This document shows positions 62,101 to 64,000 of a stretch of DNA of 64,000 bases, piece after piece. The notes beneath the pieces were generated by a model. That model had not been told where the DNA came from, did not search any database, and saw nothing but the letters and a program-made list of their open reading frames with translations. How positions within the stretch are numbered: position 1 is the first letter of the stretch; each line of letters starts with the position of its first letter. This stretch comes from Okapia johnstoni (taxonomy: Eukaryota > Chordata > Mammalia > Artiodactyla > Giraffidae): assembly GCA_024291935.2 (NCBI GenBank), contig CM044315.1, positions 72,708,385 through 72,772,384 of the forward strand, given 5' to 3'. Made by a program: the position numbers and the translations under genes.

Positions 62101-63749
62101 CTGCAGCCATGGTGTAGTGCGGCCACAAAAAAGACCCTTGCTCCTTAGAAGACAAACCTAGACAGCGTTTAAAACCTAAAAAGCAGAGATATAACCTTGC
62201 TGACAAAGGTACAGATAGTCAGAGCTATGGTTTTTCCAGTAGTTATGTATGGATGTGAAAGTTGGACCATAAAGAAGGCTGATCACTGAAGAATTGACAC
62301 TTTTGAATTGTGATGCTGAAGAAGACTCTTGAAAGCCCCTTGGACAGCAAGGAGATCAAACCAGTCAATCCTAAAGGAAACAACCTTGAATATTCACTGA
62401 CGTCAAAGAGGAAGCTCCAATACTTTGGCCACCTGATGCAAAAAGCCAACTCATTGGAAAAGACCCTGATGCTGGGAAAGACTGAGGGCAAGCGGAGAAT
62501 GGGGTGACAGAGGATGAGATGGTTGGATGGCATCACCGACACAATGGACACAAATTTGAGCAAACTCCGGGAGACAGTGAAGGACAGGGAAAAGCCTGGC
62601 ATGCTACAGTCCATGGGGTCACAAAGAGTCGGACATGATTGAAGGACTGAACAAAAACAACAACTGAGATTTTTAAAAAACAGTTCAAAACAGGACTTCC
62701 CTGGTGGTACAGTAGATGGGAGTCTGCTTGCCAATGTGGGGAGCATGAATTCAATTCCTGGCCCAGGAGCATTCCACATGCTGCAGAGAGACTGGGCCCA
62801 TGTGCCATAACTACAGAGCCTGCATGCTGAAACTACTGAAGCTCGCATGCATAGAGCCTGTGCTCCTCAACAAGAGAAGCCACTGCAGTGAAGAGTAGCC
62901 TCTGTTCGCCGCAACTAAAGAAAGCTCACACATAGCAATGAAGACCCACAGCAACCAAAAATTTAAAAGAAGAAAAAGTTCAAAACAAATGATCAGCATA
63001 GTTGCAAAAAATCTGGCTTCTGAAATCATTCTCCTTTTAAAGGAGTTATTTTTGGTAAGCAAACACTATATTTCAAATAAAGCGACAATTTTTACTGACT
63101 CAACAGGAATATTTTGCAAATCAACTATATAGAAAATATTCTACTAGAACCTACAGAAGTTGCAAAGAGACCGATGTAAAGAACTATAATTTTATTAATG
63201 AGAGTCTGTGGTATTCTAGAGACAGTATTCACACGATTAAGTGTAACATTTGTGTAGATGACAAAAAACTTTGATACAAGCAGGGAAGAAACAGAAGAAG
63301 AGAGTGAGAAGATACTTGTATAAATGATCCAAACTGAAAGGATAATACACTTTCCACTTCGTATTTATAAAGTCCAGCTACATACATCTAATAAAATCCA
63401 AAAATAATAGGTTTCAAATTTACATGAATCAGGAGTTAGCCTAGGGTTATGGGTTAGCTTAGTATCTGGCACATAGTTAGGGCTAAAAAAATGTTAGTTC
63501 TTCCTCTGAATATTAATATATAATACTATCATCAATAAGGCATCGGACCCAACTTTCTGTGTTTTAGTACTGCATCCTCTTATAATCCCACATTTTCTAT
63601 ATCAGAAATACATTCAAACAGAGTCACCAAACTAAATTCTCACCTTCGTTTTGTTCAAATTCATCTAACACCTTGTCCAGGTTGTAAGCTTCTGCTTGGA
63701 AGTAATTCTCCATCGGTGAGAAAACACCACTCAAGAGACTTATTTAAAT
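3249..63749 (-). CDS. ZFYVE9: ZFYVE9 (SARA) gene body, partial: 11 coding exons, 3' end off the left edge
   Basis: SARA is an early-endosome FYVE protein that binds PI3P and presents SMAD2/SMAD3 to activated TGF-beta receptors. Eleven minus-strand exons with AG/GT borders join in phase to an open frame of 1142 codons. Landmarks are the FYVE finger (residues 692-749, with [13 protein letters not shown] and RVC motifs and eight cysteine ligands), the Smad-binding segment (about 756-814), the RVWF PP1 docking motif (823-826) and the start of the conserved C-terminal half (from about 872). The human protein is about 1425 residues, so roughly 280 C-terminal residues and the stop codon lie left of position 1. 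The paralogue ZFYVE16 (endofin) was considered. The Smad-binding exon and the N-terminal exon match ZFYVE9 as I recall it, not ZFYVE16. Introns range from 0.9 to 22 kb. Exon borders are read from sequence; function is family knowledge. Confidence 0.96.
4684..6748 (+). mobile_element. BovB LINE, 5'-truncated, with many frameshifts and stops
   Basis: Covers the linker after the endonuclease, most of the reverse transcriptase and the 3' tail. Recognisable pieces are [14 protein letters not shown] near 4840, [15 protein letters not shown] sequence near 5300, and [15 protein letters not shown] near 6000. The YADD box reads YADN (5975-5986). Stops and frameshifts break the frame several times, so this copy is dead. 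Confidence 0.92.
6840..8400 (+). mobile_element. Old L1 fragment (ORF2 end and 3' UTR) interrupted by a SINE
   Basis: Degraded L1M-type sequence: the ORF2 3' part (about 6840-7441) continues at 7760 after the SINE insertion, with the familiar run about small sample-like phrases (ACAGGTGAATGAATAAACTG, CAATAAAAATCAATCA) and 3' UTR to about 8400. Subfamily not assigned. Confidence 0.75.
7442..7759 (+). repeat. Bov-tA SINE with two tandem tRNA-like heads, 12-bp target duplication
   Basis: Two head modules in tandem (about 7442-7553 and 7554-7759), only the second followed by the normal 3' body ending (CTTTCA)n-like. The target duplication ATAATGTTAAAC is at 7430-7441 and 7760-7771. It is inserted in the old L1. 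Confidence 0.9.
9320..10280 (+). repeat. Ancient LTR-like block, split by a Tigger-like element
   Basis: Resembles a mammalian endogenous retrovirus LTR as I recall the type (ERVL/MER-like): a GGAATTCCTGAG phrase, GAGTTCAATCACATAGCCAA, CTCCAATAAAAACTC, a polyadenylation-type TATAATAAAACTG, then TGAGTTCTGTGAATCATTCT past the insertion. Family not assigned. No internal retroviral genes are seen. Confidence 0.55.
9885..10094. mobile_element. Tigger-like (MER28-type) non-autonomous DNA transposon
   Basis: About 210 bp with inverted ends: CAGTTGGCTCTTGAACAACA at the left and its near reverse complement (TTGTTCAAGGGTCAACTG) at the right, flanked by TA on both sides as expected for mariner/Tigger insertion. 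No transposase. The family name is from memory. Confidence 0.7.
10329..10533 (-). repeat. Bov-tA SINE
   Basis: Reverse complement of the usual element: the 3' body starts at the left (TTTCAGTTGCTAAGTAATGT) and the tRNA-like head ends at AGGGAAGCCC. Confidence 0.9.
11395..11740 (+). mobile_element. Old L1 3' UTR-like fragment
   Basis: The phrase AATAAAACTGTCAGCCTAGA and the following TATCCGGCAAAAGTGCCTTC are typical of old L1M 3' regions. Borders are approximate. Confidence 0.55.
12782..12864 (-). CDS. ZFYVE9: ZFYVE9 exon: residues 1080-1107
   Basis: An 83-nt exon recognisable only by continuity. The acceptor is CATTTGCATAG and the donor is CTTGCA/gtaagt. It completes Leu1080 and encodes 27 codons, [20 protein letters not shown] followed by HTIMNLLA, ending in phase 0. 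The short, highly conserved sequence and correct phase on both sides make the assignment firm. The next coding exon is 9.4 kb further left. Confidence 0.94.
12865..13941 (-). other. ZFYVE9 intron (1.1 kb)
   Basis: AT-rich. A weak MIR-like patch is possible around 13220-13330. No mobile element is certain. Confidence 0.5.
13942..14166 (-). CDS. ZFYVE9: ZFYVE9 exon: residues 1005-1079
   Basis: A 225-nt exon between acceptor TTTGTTTTAG and donor ATCGAC/gtaagt. It carries 74 complete codons, phase 1 to phase 1. It begins [20 protein letters not shown] and ends MLRLGAEYR. The block is strongly conserved between SARA and endofin ([22 protein letters not shown] motifs). One change against human as I recall it: Ser to Gly in the NVVxNLGHS stretch. 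An intron of 6.7 kb precedes it and one of 1.1 kb follows. Confidence 0.96.
15195..15414 (+). mobile_element. BovB LINE 3' end
   Basis: Begins at the conserved TCATTGGAAAAGACCCTGAA phrase (SLEKT of the ORF end), continues through a [19 protein letters not shown] frame and ends in an (AAC)n tail. Confidence 0.9.
15746..16362 (+). mobile_element. BovB LINE 3' part
   Basis: Begins near the DGET-like codons after the YADD region and runs to an (AAC)n tail. A deletion in the ESWTIKK region breaks the frame at about 15956. Confidence 0.9.
16400..16735 (+). mobile_element. Old L1 3' fragment
   Basis: CTAGTTGCCAGGAGCAGAGG, ACAGTGAGATTCCATTTATA and a 3' AT-rich end match the L1 3' UTR type. Borders are approximate. 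Confidence 0.6.
16821..16922 (+). repeat. CHR-type tRNA-Glu-derived SINE
   Basis: CTTTGGCAGTCCACTGATTA head, GGTCCCTGGTACGGGAACTA body and A-rich tail. It sits directly upstream of a Bov-tA. Confidence 0.75.
16937..17156 (+). repeat. Bov-tA SINE
   Basis: Head GGGCTTCCCTGGTAGTTCAG, body, and an ACTTTCACTTTC-type tail. Confidence 0.9.
17270..17640 (+). mobile_element. Old L1 3' UTR-like fragment
   Basis: CATTTGAGACATACAAAGAC, CACCCTCATCAAGAGAACTA and AACAGCAGGTAAC-type sequence are typical of L1M 3' regions. Borders are approximate. Confidence 0.5.
17790..18228 (+). repeat. MLT1-like LTR (ancient MaLR retrotransposon)
   Basis: GTGAATTCTGCCAACAACCT, then a GAGATAATAAATGTGTGTTG polyadenylation region and TTTAAGCCACTAAGTTTGTG near the end are hallmarks of MLT1 LTRs. 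It is a solitary LTR with no internal genes. Confidence 0.75.
18300..18625 (+). mobile_element. Old L1 ORF2 3' fragment
   Basis: TGCTCAGTCTCATTAATAGT, GTGAAATGCAATTCAGAGTG and TATGGCAAAAATTAAAACTC match the terminal ORF2 region of L1. It ends where the SINE/BovB block begins. Confidence 0.65.
18626..18711 (-). repeat. Bov-tA SINE, 3' body only
   Basis: TTGTTGTTTAGTCAGTATGT through to TCCATGGGATTT, the body part only. It abuts the 3' end of a minus-strand BovB. Confidence 0.8.
18714..19404 (-). mobile_element. BovB LINE 3' part
   Basis: The 3' tail is at the left (TGCTGTTGTTCAGTCGCTAA) and the element reads leftward. The reading frame is broken, and it is 5'-truncated at about 19404 near the KLNIQK codons. 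Same strand as ZFYVE9. Confidence 0.92.
20849..21004 (-). CDS. ZFYVE9: ZFYVE9 exon: residues 953-1004
   Basis: A 156-nt exon. The acceptor is TTTCATCATAG, and the donor GGCAG/gtgggg is a weaker, G-rich GT site. It encodes [19 protein letters not shown] and continues to [14 protein letters not shown], matching SARA closely. It completes Tyr953 from the previous exon and passes one base of Gly1005 to the next. The conserved Trp/Cys/Phe-rich strand and the amphipathic helix near the end suggest folded domain core rather than linker. Confidence 0.95.
21005..22537 (-). other. ZFYVE9 intron (1.5 kb)
   Basis: AT-rich sequence with no recognisable mobile element, RNA gene or further exon. Confidence 0.55.
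22538..22660 (-). CDS. ZFYVE9: ZFYVE9 exon: residues 912-952
   Basis: A 123-nt exon between acceptor CTCCCTTTACAG and donor AAATT/gtaagt. It completes Asp912, encodes 40 codons and leaves one base of Tyr953 (phase 1 to phase 1). It contains [16 protein letters not shown] and then [19 protein letters not shown], the start of a well conserved alpha/beta-type region in SARA-family proteins. Length and phase are symmetric, so skipping would not shift the frame, but I know of no evidence that it is skipped. Confidence 0.94.
24478..24784 (+). repeat. Bov-tA SINE with two tandem tRNA-like heads, 12-bp target duplication
   Basis: Two head modules (about 24478-24598 and 24599-24784). The target duplication CACTGGATCATA is at 24466-24477 and 24785-24796. 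Same architecture as the copy at 7442. Confidence 0.92.
25115..26314 (+). mobile_element. 5'-truncated L1, 13-bp target duplication
   Basis: ORF2 3' end (about 25120-25640, partly open but broken), L1 3' UTR with CTGTATAGCACAGGGTACTA, and an A-rich end. The target duplication AAAAGATAACTGG is at 25102-25114 and 26315-26327. Antisense to ZFYVE9. Confidence 0.88.
26110..26250. repeat. Compound (TA)n/(TG)n/(CA)n microsatellite in L1 3' UTR
   Basis: About 35 bp of TA repeats, a short CA/TG part, more TA, then CA-rich sequence. Partly self-complementary. It lies inside the L1 copy. Confidence 0.95.
26975..27095 (-). CDS. ZFYVE9: ZFYVE9 exon: residues 872-911
   Basis: A 121-nt exon with no long ORF of its own, found by phase and by similarity to SARA. 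The acceptor is TTTTCCTAG at 27096 and the donor is GGAG/gtatgt. It encodes 40 codons plus one base, beginning [14 protein letters not shown] and including the [14 protein letters not shown] segment shared by SARA and endofin. Two residues near its start appear to differ from human as I recall it (Asp to Asn, Cys to Ser). It forms the entry to the conserved C-terminal half, whose detailed function is poorly defined but which includes the region reported to contact the TGF-beta receptor. Confidence 0.93.
27840..28657 (+). mobile_element. L1 3' part interrupted by a Bov-tA
   Basis: L1 ORF2 end up to about 27965, resumed after the SINE at about 28195 with TATCACTCAGCCATAAAAAA and 3' UTR (GGTGATAAATTAGGAATGTG). 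Confidence 0.8.
27966..28165 (+). repeat. Bov-tA SINE
   Basis: Head GGGCTTCCCAGGTGGTGCTA through to GGGGTCTCAAAGAATCTGC, inserted in a CA-rich stretch of the L1. Confidence 0.9.
28690..29130 (+). mobile_element. Old L1 3' fragment
   Basis: TTATAGCAGCTTTACTCAAA, GAACATTACTCAGCAATAAA and GGTGGTGGTTACATGTGTGT are typical late L1M sequence. It ends in TG/TA microsatellites. Confidence 0.65.
29181..29201. repeat. (TA)n microsatellite
   Basis: About ten TA units following a short TG/CA tract at 29085-29125. Confidence 0.9.
30840..31058 (+). repeat. Bov-tA SINE with imperfect target duplication
   Basis: Head and body typical, with a small GATGCAGGA duplication in the head (30886-30906). Flanks GTATCACGGGACCA and GTATCAAGGGACCA form an imperfect target duplication. 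Confidence 0.88.
31390..31559 (-). CDS. ZFYVE9: ZFYVE9 exon with PP1-docking RVxF motif (residues 815-871)
   Basis: A 170-nt exon between acceptor CTCCTCAAG and donor GCAGAG/gtaaga. It completes Val815, then carries 56 codons and ends in phase 0. It begins [21 protein letters not shown]823-V-W-F826 fits the RVxF docking motif for the catalytic subunit of protein phosphatase 1, which SARA recruits to dephosphorylate the type I TGF-beta receptor (known for the family, including the fly protein). The Smad-binding domain ends just upstream, so the two partner sites sit on adjacent exons 0.9 kb apart. The rest is Ala/Thr/Ser-rich linker. Both strands have short open frames here; only the minus-strand reading is the gene. 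Confidence 0.94.
31560..32451 (-). other. ZFYVE9 intron (0.9 kb)
   Basis: The shortest intron in the window. AT-rich, with a small local repeat of a TATTCCTTACTTCT phrase near 31740-31775. No mobile element recognised. Confidence 0.55.
32452..32628 (-). CDS. ZFYVE9: ZFYVE9 exon: Smad-binding domain (residues 756-814)
   Basis: A 177-nt exon between acceptor GCTTTAG and donor GAAG/gtaggg. It completes Ala756 and encodes 58 further codons, leaving one base (phase 1 to phase 1). It reads [13 protein letters not shown] and continues as a Pro/Ser/Gln-rich stretch ending [10 protein letters not shown]. This is the known SARA Smad-binding domain: an extended coil with a proline-rich turn, a short helix (around the PPLQQAQ segment) and a beta strand that wraps the MH2 domain of SMAD2/SMAD3. 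Because the exon is symmetric and a multiple of three, skipping it would remove Smad binding while keeping the FYVE and C-terminal parts in frame. Open sequence past the donor (to 32390) is intron. Confidence 0.95.
32629..35032 (-). other. ZFYVE9 intron (2.4 kb)
   Basis: No recognisable mobile element. It holds a short (CAAA)n run near 33032-33050, a purine-rich stretch at 33640-33690 and an A-run at 33812-33824. Otherwise AT-rich unique-looking sequence. Confidence 0.55.
35033..35132 (-). CDS. ZFYVE9: ZFYVE9 exon: second half of the FYVE finger (residues 723-755)
   Basis: A 100-nt exon too short to stand out as an ORF. The acceptor is TTTTTCCTGCAG and the donor is AATG/gtaagt. It encodes 33 codons plus one base, starting [17 protein letters not shown]. 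It supplies the remaining zinc ligands C725, C728, C746 and C749, and the RVC motif (744-746) that completes the PI3P pocket. It enters in phase 0 and exits in phase 1. Without it the FYVE domain lacks half its ligands and could not fold, so it should be constitutive. It is separated from the first half of the finger by a 21,966-bp intron, and from the Smad-binding exon by about 2.4 kb. Confidence 0.95.
35249..35450 (-). repeat. Bov-tA SINE, 15-bp target duplication
   Basis: Complete minus-strand copy. The target duplication CTAAAAACTTCAAAG is at 35234-35248 and 35451-35465. Confidence 0.93.
35606..35705 (-). repeat. Bov-tA SINE with internal deletion
   Basis: The start of the 3' body (GCTCAGTCACTTTAGTCATG) jumps directly to the B-box region (CTGACCCAGGGACAAAACCC), so about 100 bp of the middle is missing. 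Confidence 0.85.
35829..36081 (-). repeat. Bov-tA SINE with internal tandem duplication
   Basis: Full copy, about 30 bp longer than normal because the TACTGGAGTG...CCCTTCTC segment is present twice (about 35928-35960 and 35959-35991). Confidence 0.88.
36083..37028 (-). mobile_element. BovB LINE internal part, lacks its own 3' end
   Basis: Reverse transcriptase region reading leftward. [10 protein letters not shown] is visible near 36475. The YADD box reads YADN (about 36342-36353). The 3' 600 bp of a normal BovB is missing and replaced by the adjoining SINE. Confidence 0.88.
37031..37167 (-). repeat. Bov-tA SINE fragment (3' body)
   Basis: TTAGTTGCTCAGTCATGTCT to CATGTCCTCCTCCAG. The tRNA head is absent. 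It lies between two BovB pieces that overlap in sequence by 88 bp. Confidence 0.85.
37168..38068 (-). mobile_element. BovB LINE upstream part (endonuclease end to reverse transcriptase start)
   Basis: Reads leftward from about 38068. Visible pieces are the endonuclease C-terminal region ([20 protein letters not shown] near 37880), the linker, and an ARRDKKAF segment near 37550. Stops and frameshifts are present. Confidence 0.88.
38073..38255 (-). repeat. Bov-tA SINE, 3'-truncated
   Basis: GACTCCATGGACTGTAACTT through to GCCACTAGGGAAGC. The 3' tip is missing. Confidence 0.88.
39178..41118 (+). mobile_element. BovB LINE, 5'-truncated, broken
   Basis: Starts near the end of the endonuclease-RT linker and ends in the usual tail. 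Open pieces at 39601-39909 ([14 protein letters not shown]) and 40409-40621 show RT parts. YADD is intact (about 40357-40368), but frameshifts and stops are many. Confidence 0.92.
42005..42130 (+). repeat. MIR SINE
   Basis: GCAAGTCAAAGAGTCTGAGT then GCTGTGTGATTTTGAACAAG and TTACTTAATCATTTTAAACC, the MIR core. It abuts the BovB 3' end at 42147. Confidence 0.75.
42147..42570 (+). mobile_element. BovB LINE 3' end
   Basis: Begins at the YGCES-like codons (TATGGATGTGAGAGTTAGAC) and runs to the complete 3' tail ending in ACTGAACTGAACTGAAC. Confidence 0.92.
43500..44475 (+). mobile_element. L2 (LINE2) fragment
   Basis: CAGCCTTGGGCCC, GGTGAGCTCATGCATCCCCATGG-type text (split by divergence), TTTCAGAGGACTACCCAGAC and CACTTGGTGTTTACTGAATA follow the order of L2 3' sequence. 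Old and diverged. The 125-codon minus-strand open frame across 43560-43937 is a by-product of this repeat. Confidence 0.6.
44912..45252 (+). repeat. CHR-type tRNA-derived SINE, long form
   Basis: tRNA-like head (TGATGGCTCAGTGGTAAAAG) and then a CCACAACTACTAA-rich repetitive body and (AAAT)n tail, the long cetartiodactyl form. Subfamily not assigned. Confidence 0.75.
45432..45559 (+). repeat. CHR-type SINE, 14-bp target duplication
   Basis: Head GGGATTTCCCTGCATATCTG, body TGGTTGGGGAACTAACATCC. The target duplication TAAAATGTCTAAAA is at 45418-45431 and 45560-45573. Confidence 0.88.
45703..45909 (+). repeat. Bov-tA SINE, 10-bp target duplication
   Basis: Complete copy. The target duplication ATGAAGAGAA is at 45693-45702 and 45910-45919. 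Confidence 0.92.
46155..47395 (+). mobile_element. L1 3' part (ORF2 end and 3' UTR)
   Basis: TGGGACTACATTAAGCTTGA, AAAAGATGCTCCCTAATTAT, TCAACTCATACCTGTCAGAA and a 3' UTR ending TCAATTATACTCAATTTTTT. 5'-truncated, with many stops. Confidence 0.85.
47440..47700 (+). mobile_element. Old L1 3' UTR fragment
   Basis: AGTAGTTGCCAGGGTTCAGA and ACCAATAGAACTGTAAAATT are typical L1M 3' text. Borders are approximate. Confidence 0.6.
48339..48390 (-). repeat. Bov-tA SINE head fragment
   Basis: TTCTTTACCACTGAGCCACC followed by AGGGAAGCCC, only the tRNA-like head on the minus strand. Confidence 0.85.
49099..49309 (+). mobile_element. L1 3' end nested inside an L1
   Basis: A 210-bp L1 3' UTR (GGACCTATTGTATAGCACAT, TGGCTATACTCCAATACAAA) interrupts ORF2. 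The target duplication AAAATAGCATTGTACT / AAAATAGCATAGTACT (one mismatch) is at 49083-49098 and 49310-49325. Confidence 0.85.
50335..50380. repeat. CA/CG-rich microsatellite
   Basis: GCGCGCACACGCACGCGCGT followed by (CA)n. A short alternating purine-pyrimidine run. Confidence 0.9.
50720..50845 (+). repeat. CHR-type SINE
   Basis: GGAATTCCCCAGCAGTCCAG head, ACTAAGATCCCACAAGTTGT body and A-rich tail, inserted in the L1 3' UTR. Confidence 0.85.
53090..53215 (-). repeat. CHR-type SINE
   Basis: A T-run at the left (poly-A tail), then GATCTTAGTTTCCCAACCAG and CCTAACCACTGGGCCAGCAG, reverse of the usual order. Confidence 0.85.
53795..53919 (-). repeat. CHR-type SINE, diverged
   Basis: GATCTTAGTTCCTCCACCAG and TCTTAACCACCAGAGAAGGC match the same family with more changes. 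Confidence 0.75.
54085..54260 (+). repeat. MIR SINE
   Basis: GTGTGACCTTGGATATATTC, CCTCTCTGAGCC and GGGATTAAATGAGAATG follow the MIR core order. Confidence 0.75.
55590..56020 (+). repeat. Possible old LTR-type relic
   Basis: GTTGTCAGTCATTGGTCTAA, then GAGACCATGAAGGGAAGACC and CTTGTTATGTGAAATAAATG recall an old mammalian LTR-like repeat with a polyadenylation-type end. Family not assigned and identity uncertain. Confidence 0.35.
56145..56362 (+). repeat. Bov-tA SINE
   Basis: Head from GGCACTAGTGGTAAAGAACC, GGAGAAGGAAATGGCAACGC body and CACAGAGTCAGACACAAATG end. Confidence 0.9.
57099..59194 (-). CDS. ZFYVE9: ZFYVE9 large exon: residues 24-722, acidic region and first half of the FYVE finger
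   Basis: This 2096-nt exon starts after a TTTTTCAG acceptor and ends at a GGGAAG/gtaagt donor. It completes codon 24 and then carries 698 intact codons (25-722). Most of it is low-complexity sequence rich in Ser, Asp, Glu and Asn with no predicted fold, as expected for the N-terminal half of SARA. The last 31 codons start the FYVE domain: W692-xx-D695, zinc ligands C701 and C704, then the basic R(R/K)HHCRxCG motif at about 713-721, with H715/H716 contacting PI3P and C717/C720 binding zinc. The open frame runs on a little past the donor into intron and ends at 57039. That readthrough tail does not resemble FYVE and is not coding. Half of the whole protein comes from this one exon. Confidence 0.97.
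61057..62664 (+). mobile_element. BovB LINE, 5'-truncated, broken
   Basis: Starts at AGAGGTGGCAAGAATACACA (the KRWQEYT codons) and runs through the reverse transcriptase ([16 protein letters not shown] near 61655, [10 protein letters not shown] near 61760, YADD intact near 61893) to an (AAC)n-type tail. Several frameshifts. Antisense to ZFYVE9. Confidence 0.92.
62693..62976 (+). repeat. CHR-type tRNA-derived SINE, long form, 11-bp target duplication
   Basis: Head GGACTTCCCTGGTGGTACAG and a long body with GCCATAACTACAGAGCC-like units. The target duplication AGTTCAAAACA is at 62682-62692 and 62977-62987. Confidence 0.82.
63644..63749 (-). CDS. ZFYVE9: ZFYVE9 first coding exon (5' UTR end plus residues 1-23)
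   Basis: The acceptor is a pyrimidine-rich run ending in CTAG just above 63749, and the donor GTGAG follows 63644. The first 36 nt are 5' UTR. The ATG is at 63713-63711, and the coding part is 70 nt (23 codons plus one base, phase 1). It begins [20 protein letters not shown], which matches the SARA N-terminus as I recall it. The start is well anchored: an in-frame TAA sits in the second triplet of the exon, upstream of the ATG, and the +4 base is G (position -3 is C, so the Kozak context is moderate). Because an acceptor precedes the UTR, at least one non-coding exon and the promoter lie to the right, outside the window. Confidence 0.93.
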
Positions 63750-64000
63750 CTAGAAAAAAGATCAAATTTTATTTTACTCCCAATTATTAAAACATAATTT
63801 ATAGATATTACAACTGATAAAACAGAAATAGAAAGGATCATAACAGACCACTATGAATAAGTATATTCTAACAAATTGGACAACTCAGAATGAATAAAGT
63901 CCTGGCCACATACATCCTACCAACACTAAATCATAAAAAATAGAAAATATGAACAAACCAATTACTAATAAGGTGATTGACTGGATCACTATTTAAAAAC
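63750..64000 (-). other. ZFYVE9 5'-UTR intron, right edge
   Basis: Sequence upstream of the first coding exon. It opens with the pyrimidine-rich acceptor tract and is otherwise AT-rich. I see no exon, CpG island or promoter, so transcription starts beyond the window. Confidence 0.6.

Larger units (their letters stand above)
59195..63643 (-). other. ZFYVE9 intron (4.4 kb)
   Basis: Contains a BovB piece at 61057-62664 and a CHR-type SINE at 62693-62976. The 60230-60370 stretch looks like an L2 3' end. The remainder (59195-60200, 60380-61050, 62990-63640) is AT-rich with no recognisable gene or repeat. A tandem 29-31 bp near-repeat (the phrase AGGTACACAATAAAAACATG) occurs at about 60447 and 60482. 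Confidence 0.6.

Noticed and set aside
3249..63749. Assignment to the paralogue ZFYVE16 (endofin).
   Set aside because: The N-terminus, the large exon and the Smad-binding exon match SARA far better; only the FYVE core and C-terminal blocks are shared by both.

Overview
The window is mammalian nuclear DNA from a pecoran ruminant (cattle, buffalo, sheep, goat or a relative; the species cannot be fixed by eye). The evidence is the dense load of BovB (RTE-type) LINEs, Bov-tA SINEs and tRNA-Glu-derived CHR-type SINEs. Older mammalian layers are also present: L1, L2, MIR, an MLT1-like LTR and a Tigger-like DNA transposon. There are no bacterial-style genes, no CRISPR array, and no sign of a new multi-gene system.

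The only protein-coding gene I can support is ZFYVE9 (SARA, Smad anchor for receptor activation). It lies on the minus strand and runs through the whole window. I placed eleven coding exons by consensus splice sites, unbroken reading phase and recalled similarity to human SARA. In transcript order they are 63644-63749 (5' UTR end, ATG at 63713), 57099-59194, 35033-35132, 32452-32628, 31390-31559, 26975-27095, 22538-22660, 20849-21004, 13942-14166, 12782-12864 and 3249-3353. Together they give 3426 coding nucleotides, exactly 1142 codons with no stop. That is about four fifths of the roughly 1425-residue human protein. The last exons (about 280 residues) lie beyond the left edge, and the promoter and first non-coding exon(s) beyond the right edge.

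Protein layout in transcript order: a short N-terminal exon; one very large exon with a low-complexity acidic/serine-rich region ending in the first half of the FYVE zinc finger; a 22-kb intron that splits the finger; the second half of the finger; one exon holding the Smad-binding domain; an exon with an RVxF protein phosphatase 1 docking motif; then the exons of the conserved C-terminal half. The known role is to hold SMAD2/SMAD3 on PI3P-rich early endosomes next to TGF-beta receptors.

Most of the rest is intron filled with transposons. Ten BovB pieces are scattered through it, seven of them antisense to ZFYVE9, and every recognisable L1 piece is antisense. Points worth a second look are the rearranged SINE-BovB-SINE chain at 35.6-38.4 kb (an 88-bp direct repeat around a SINE fragment, plus a diverged local duplication), dimeric-headed SINEs with clean 12-bp target duplications, a 5'-truncated L1 with a 13-bp target duplication and an expanded TA/CA tract, an L1-into-L1 nest, and a Tigger element nested in an LTR.
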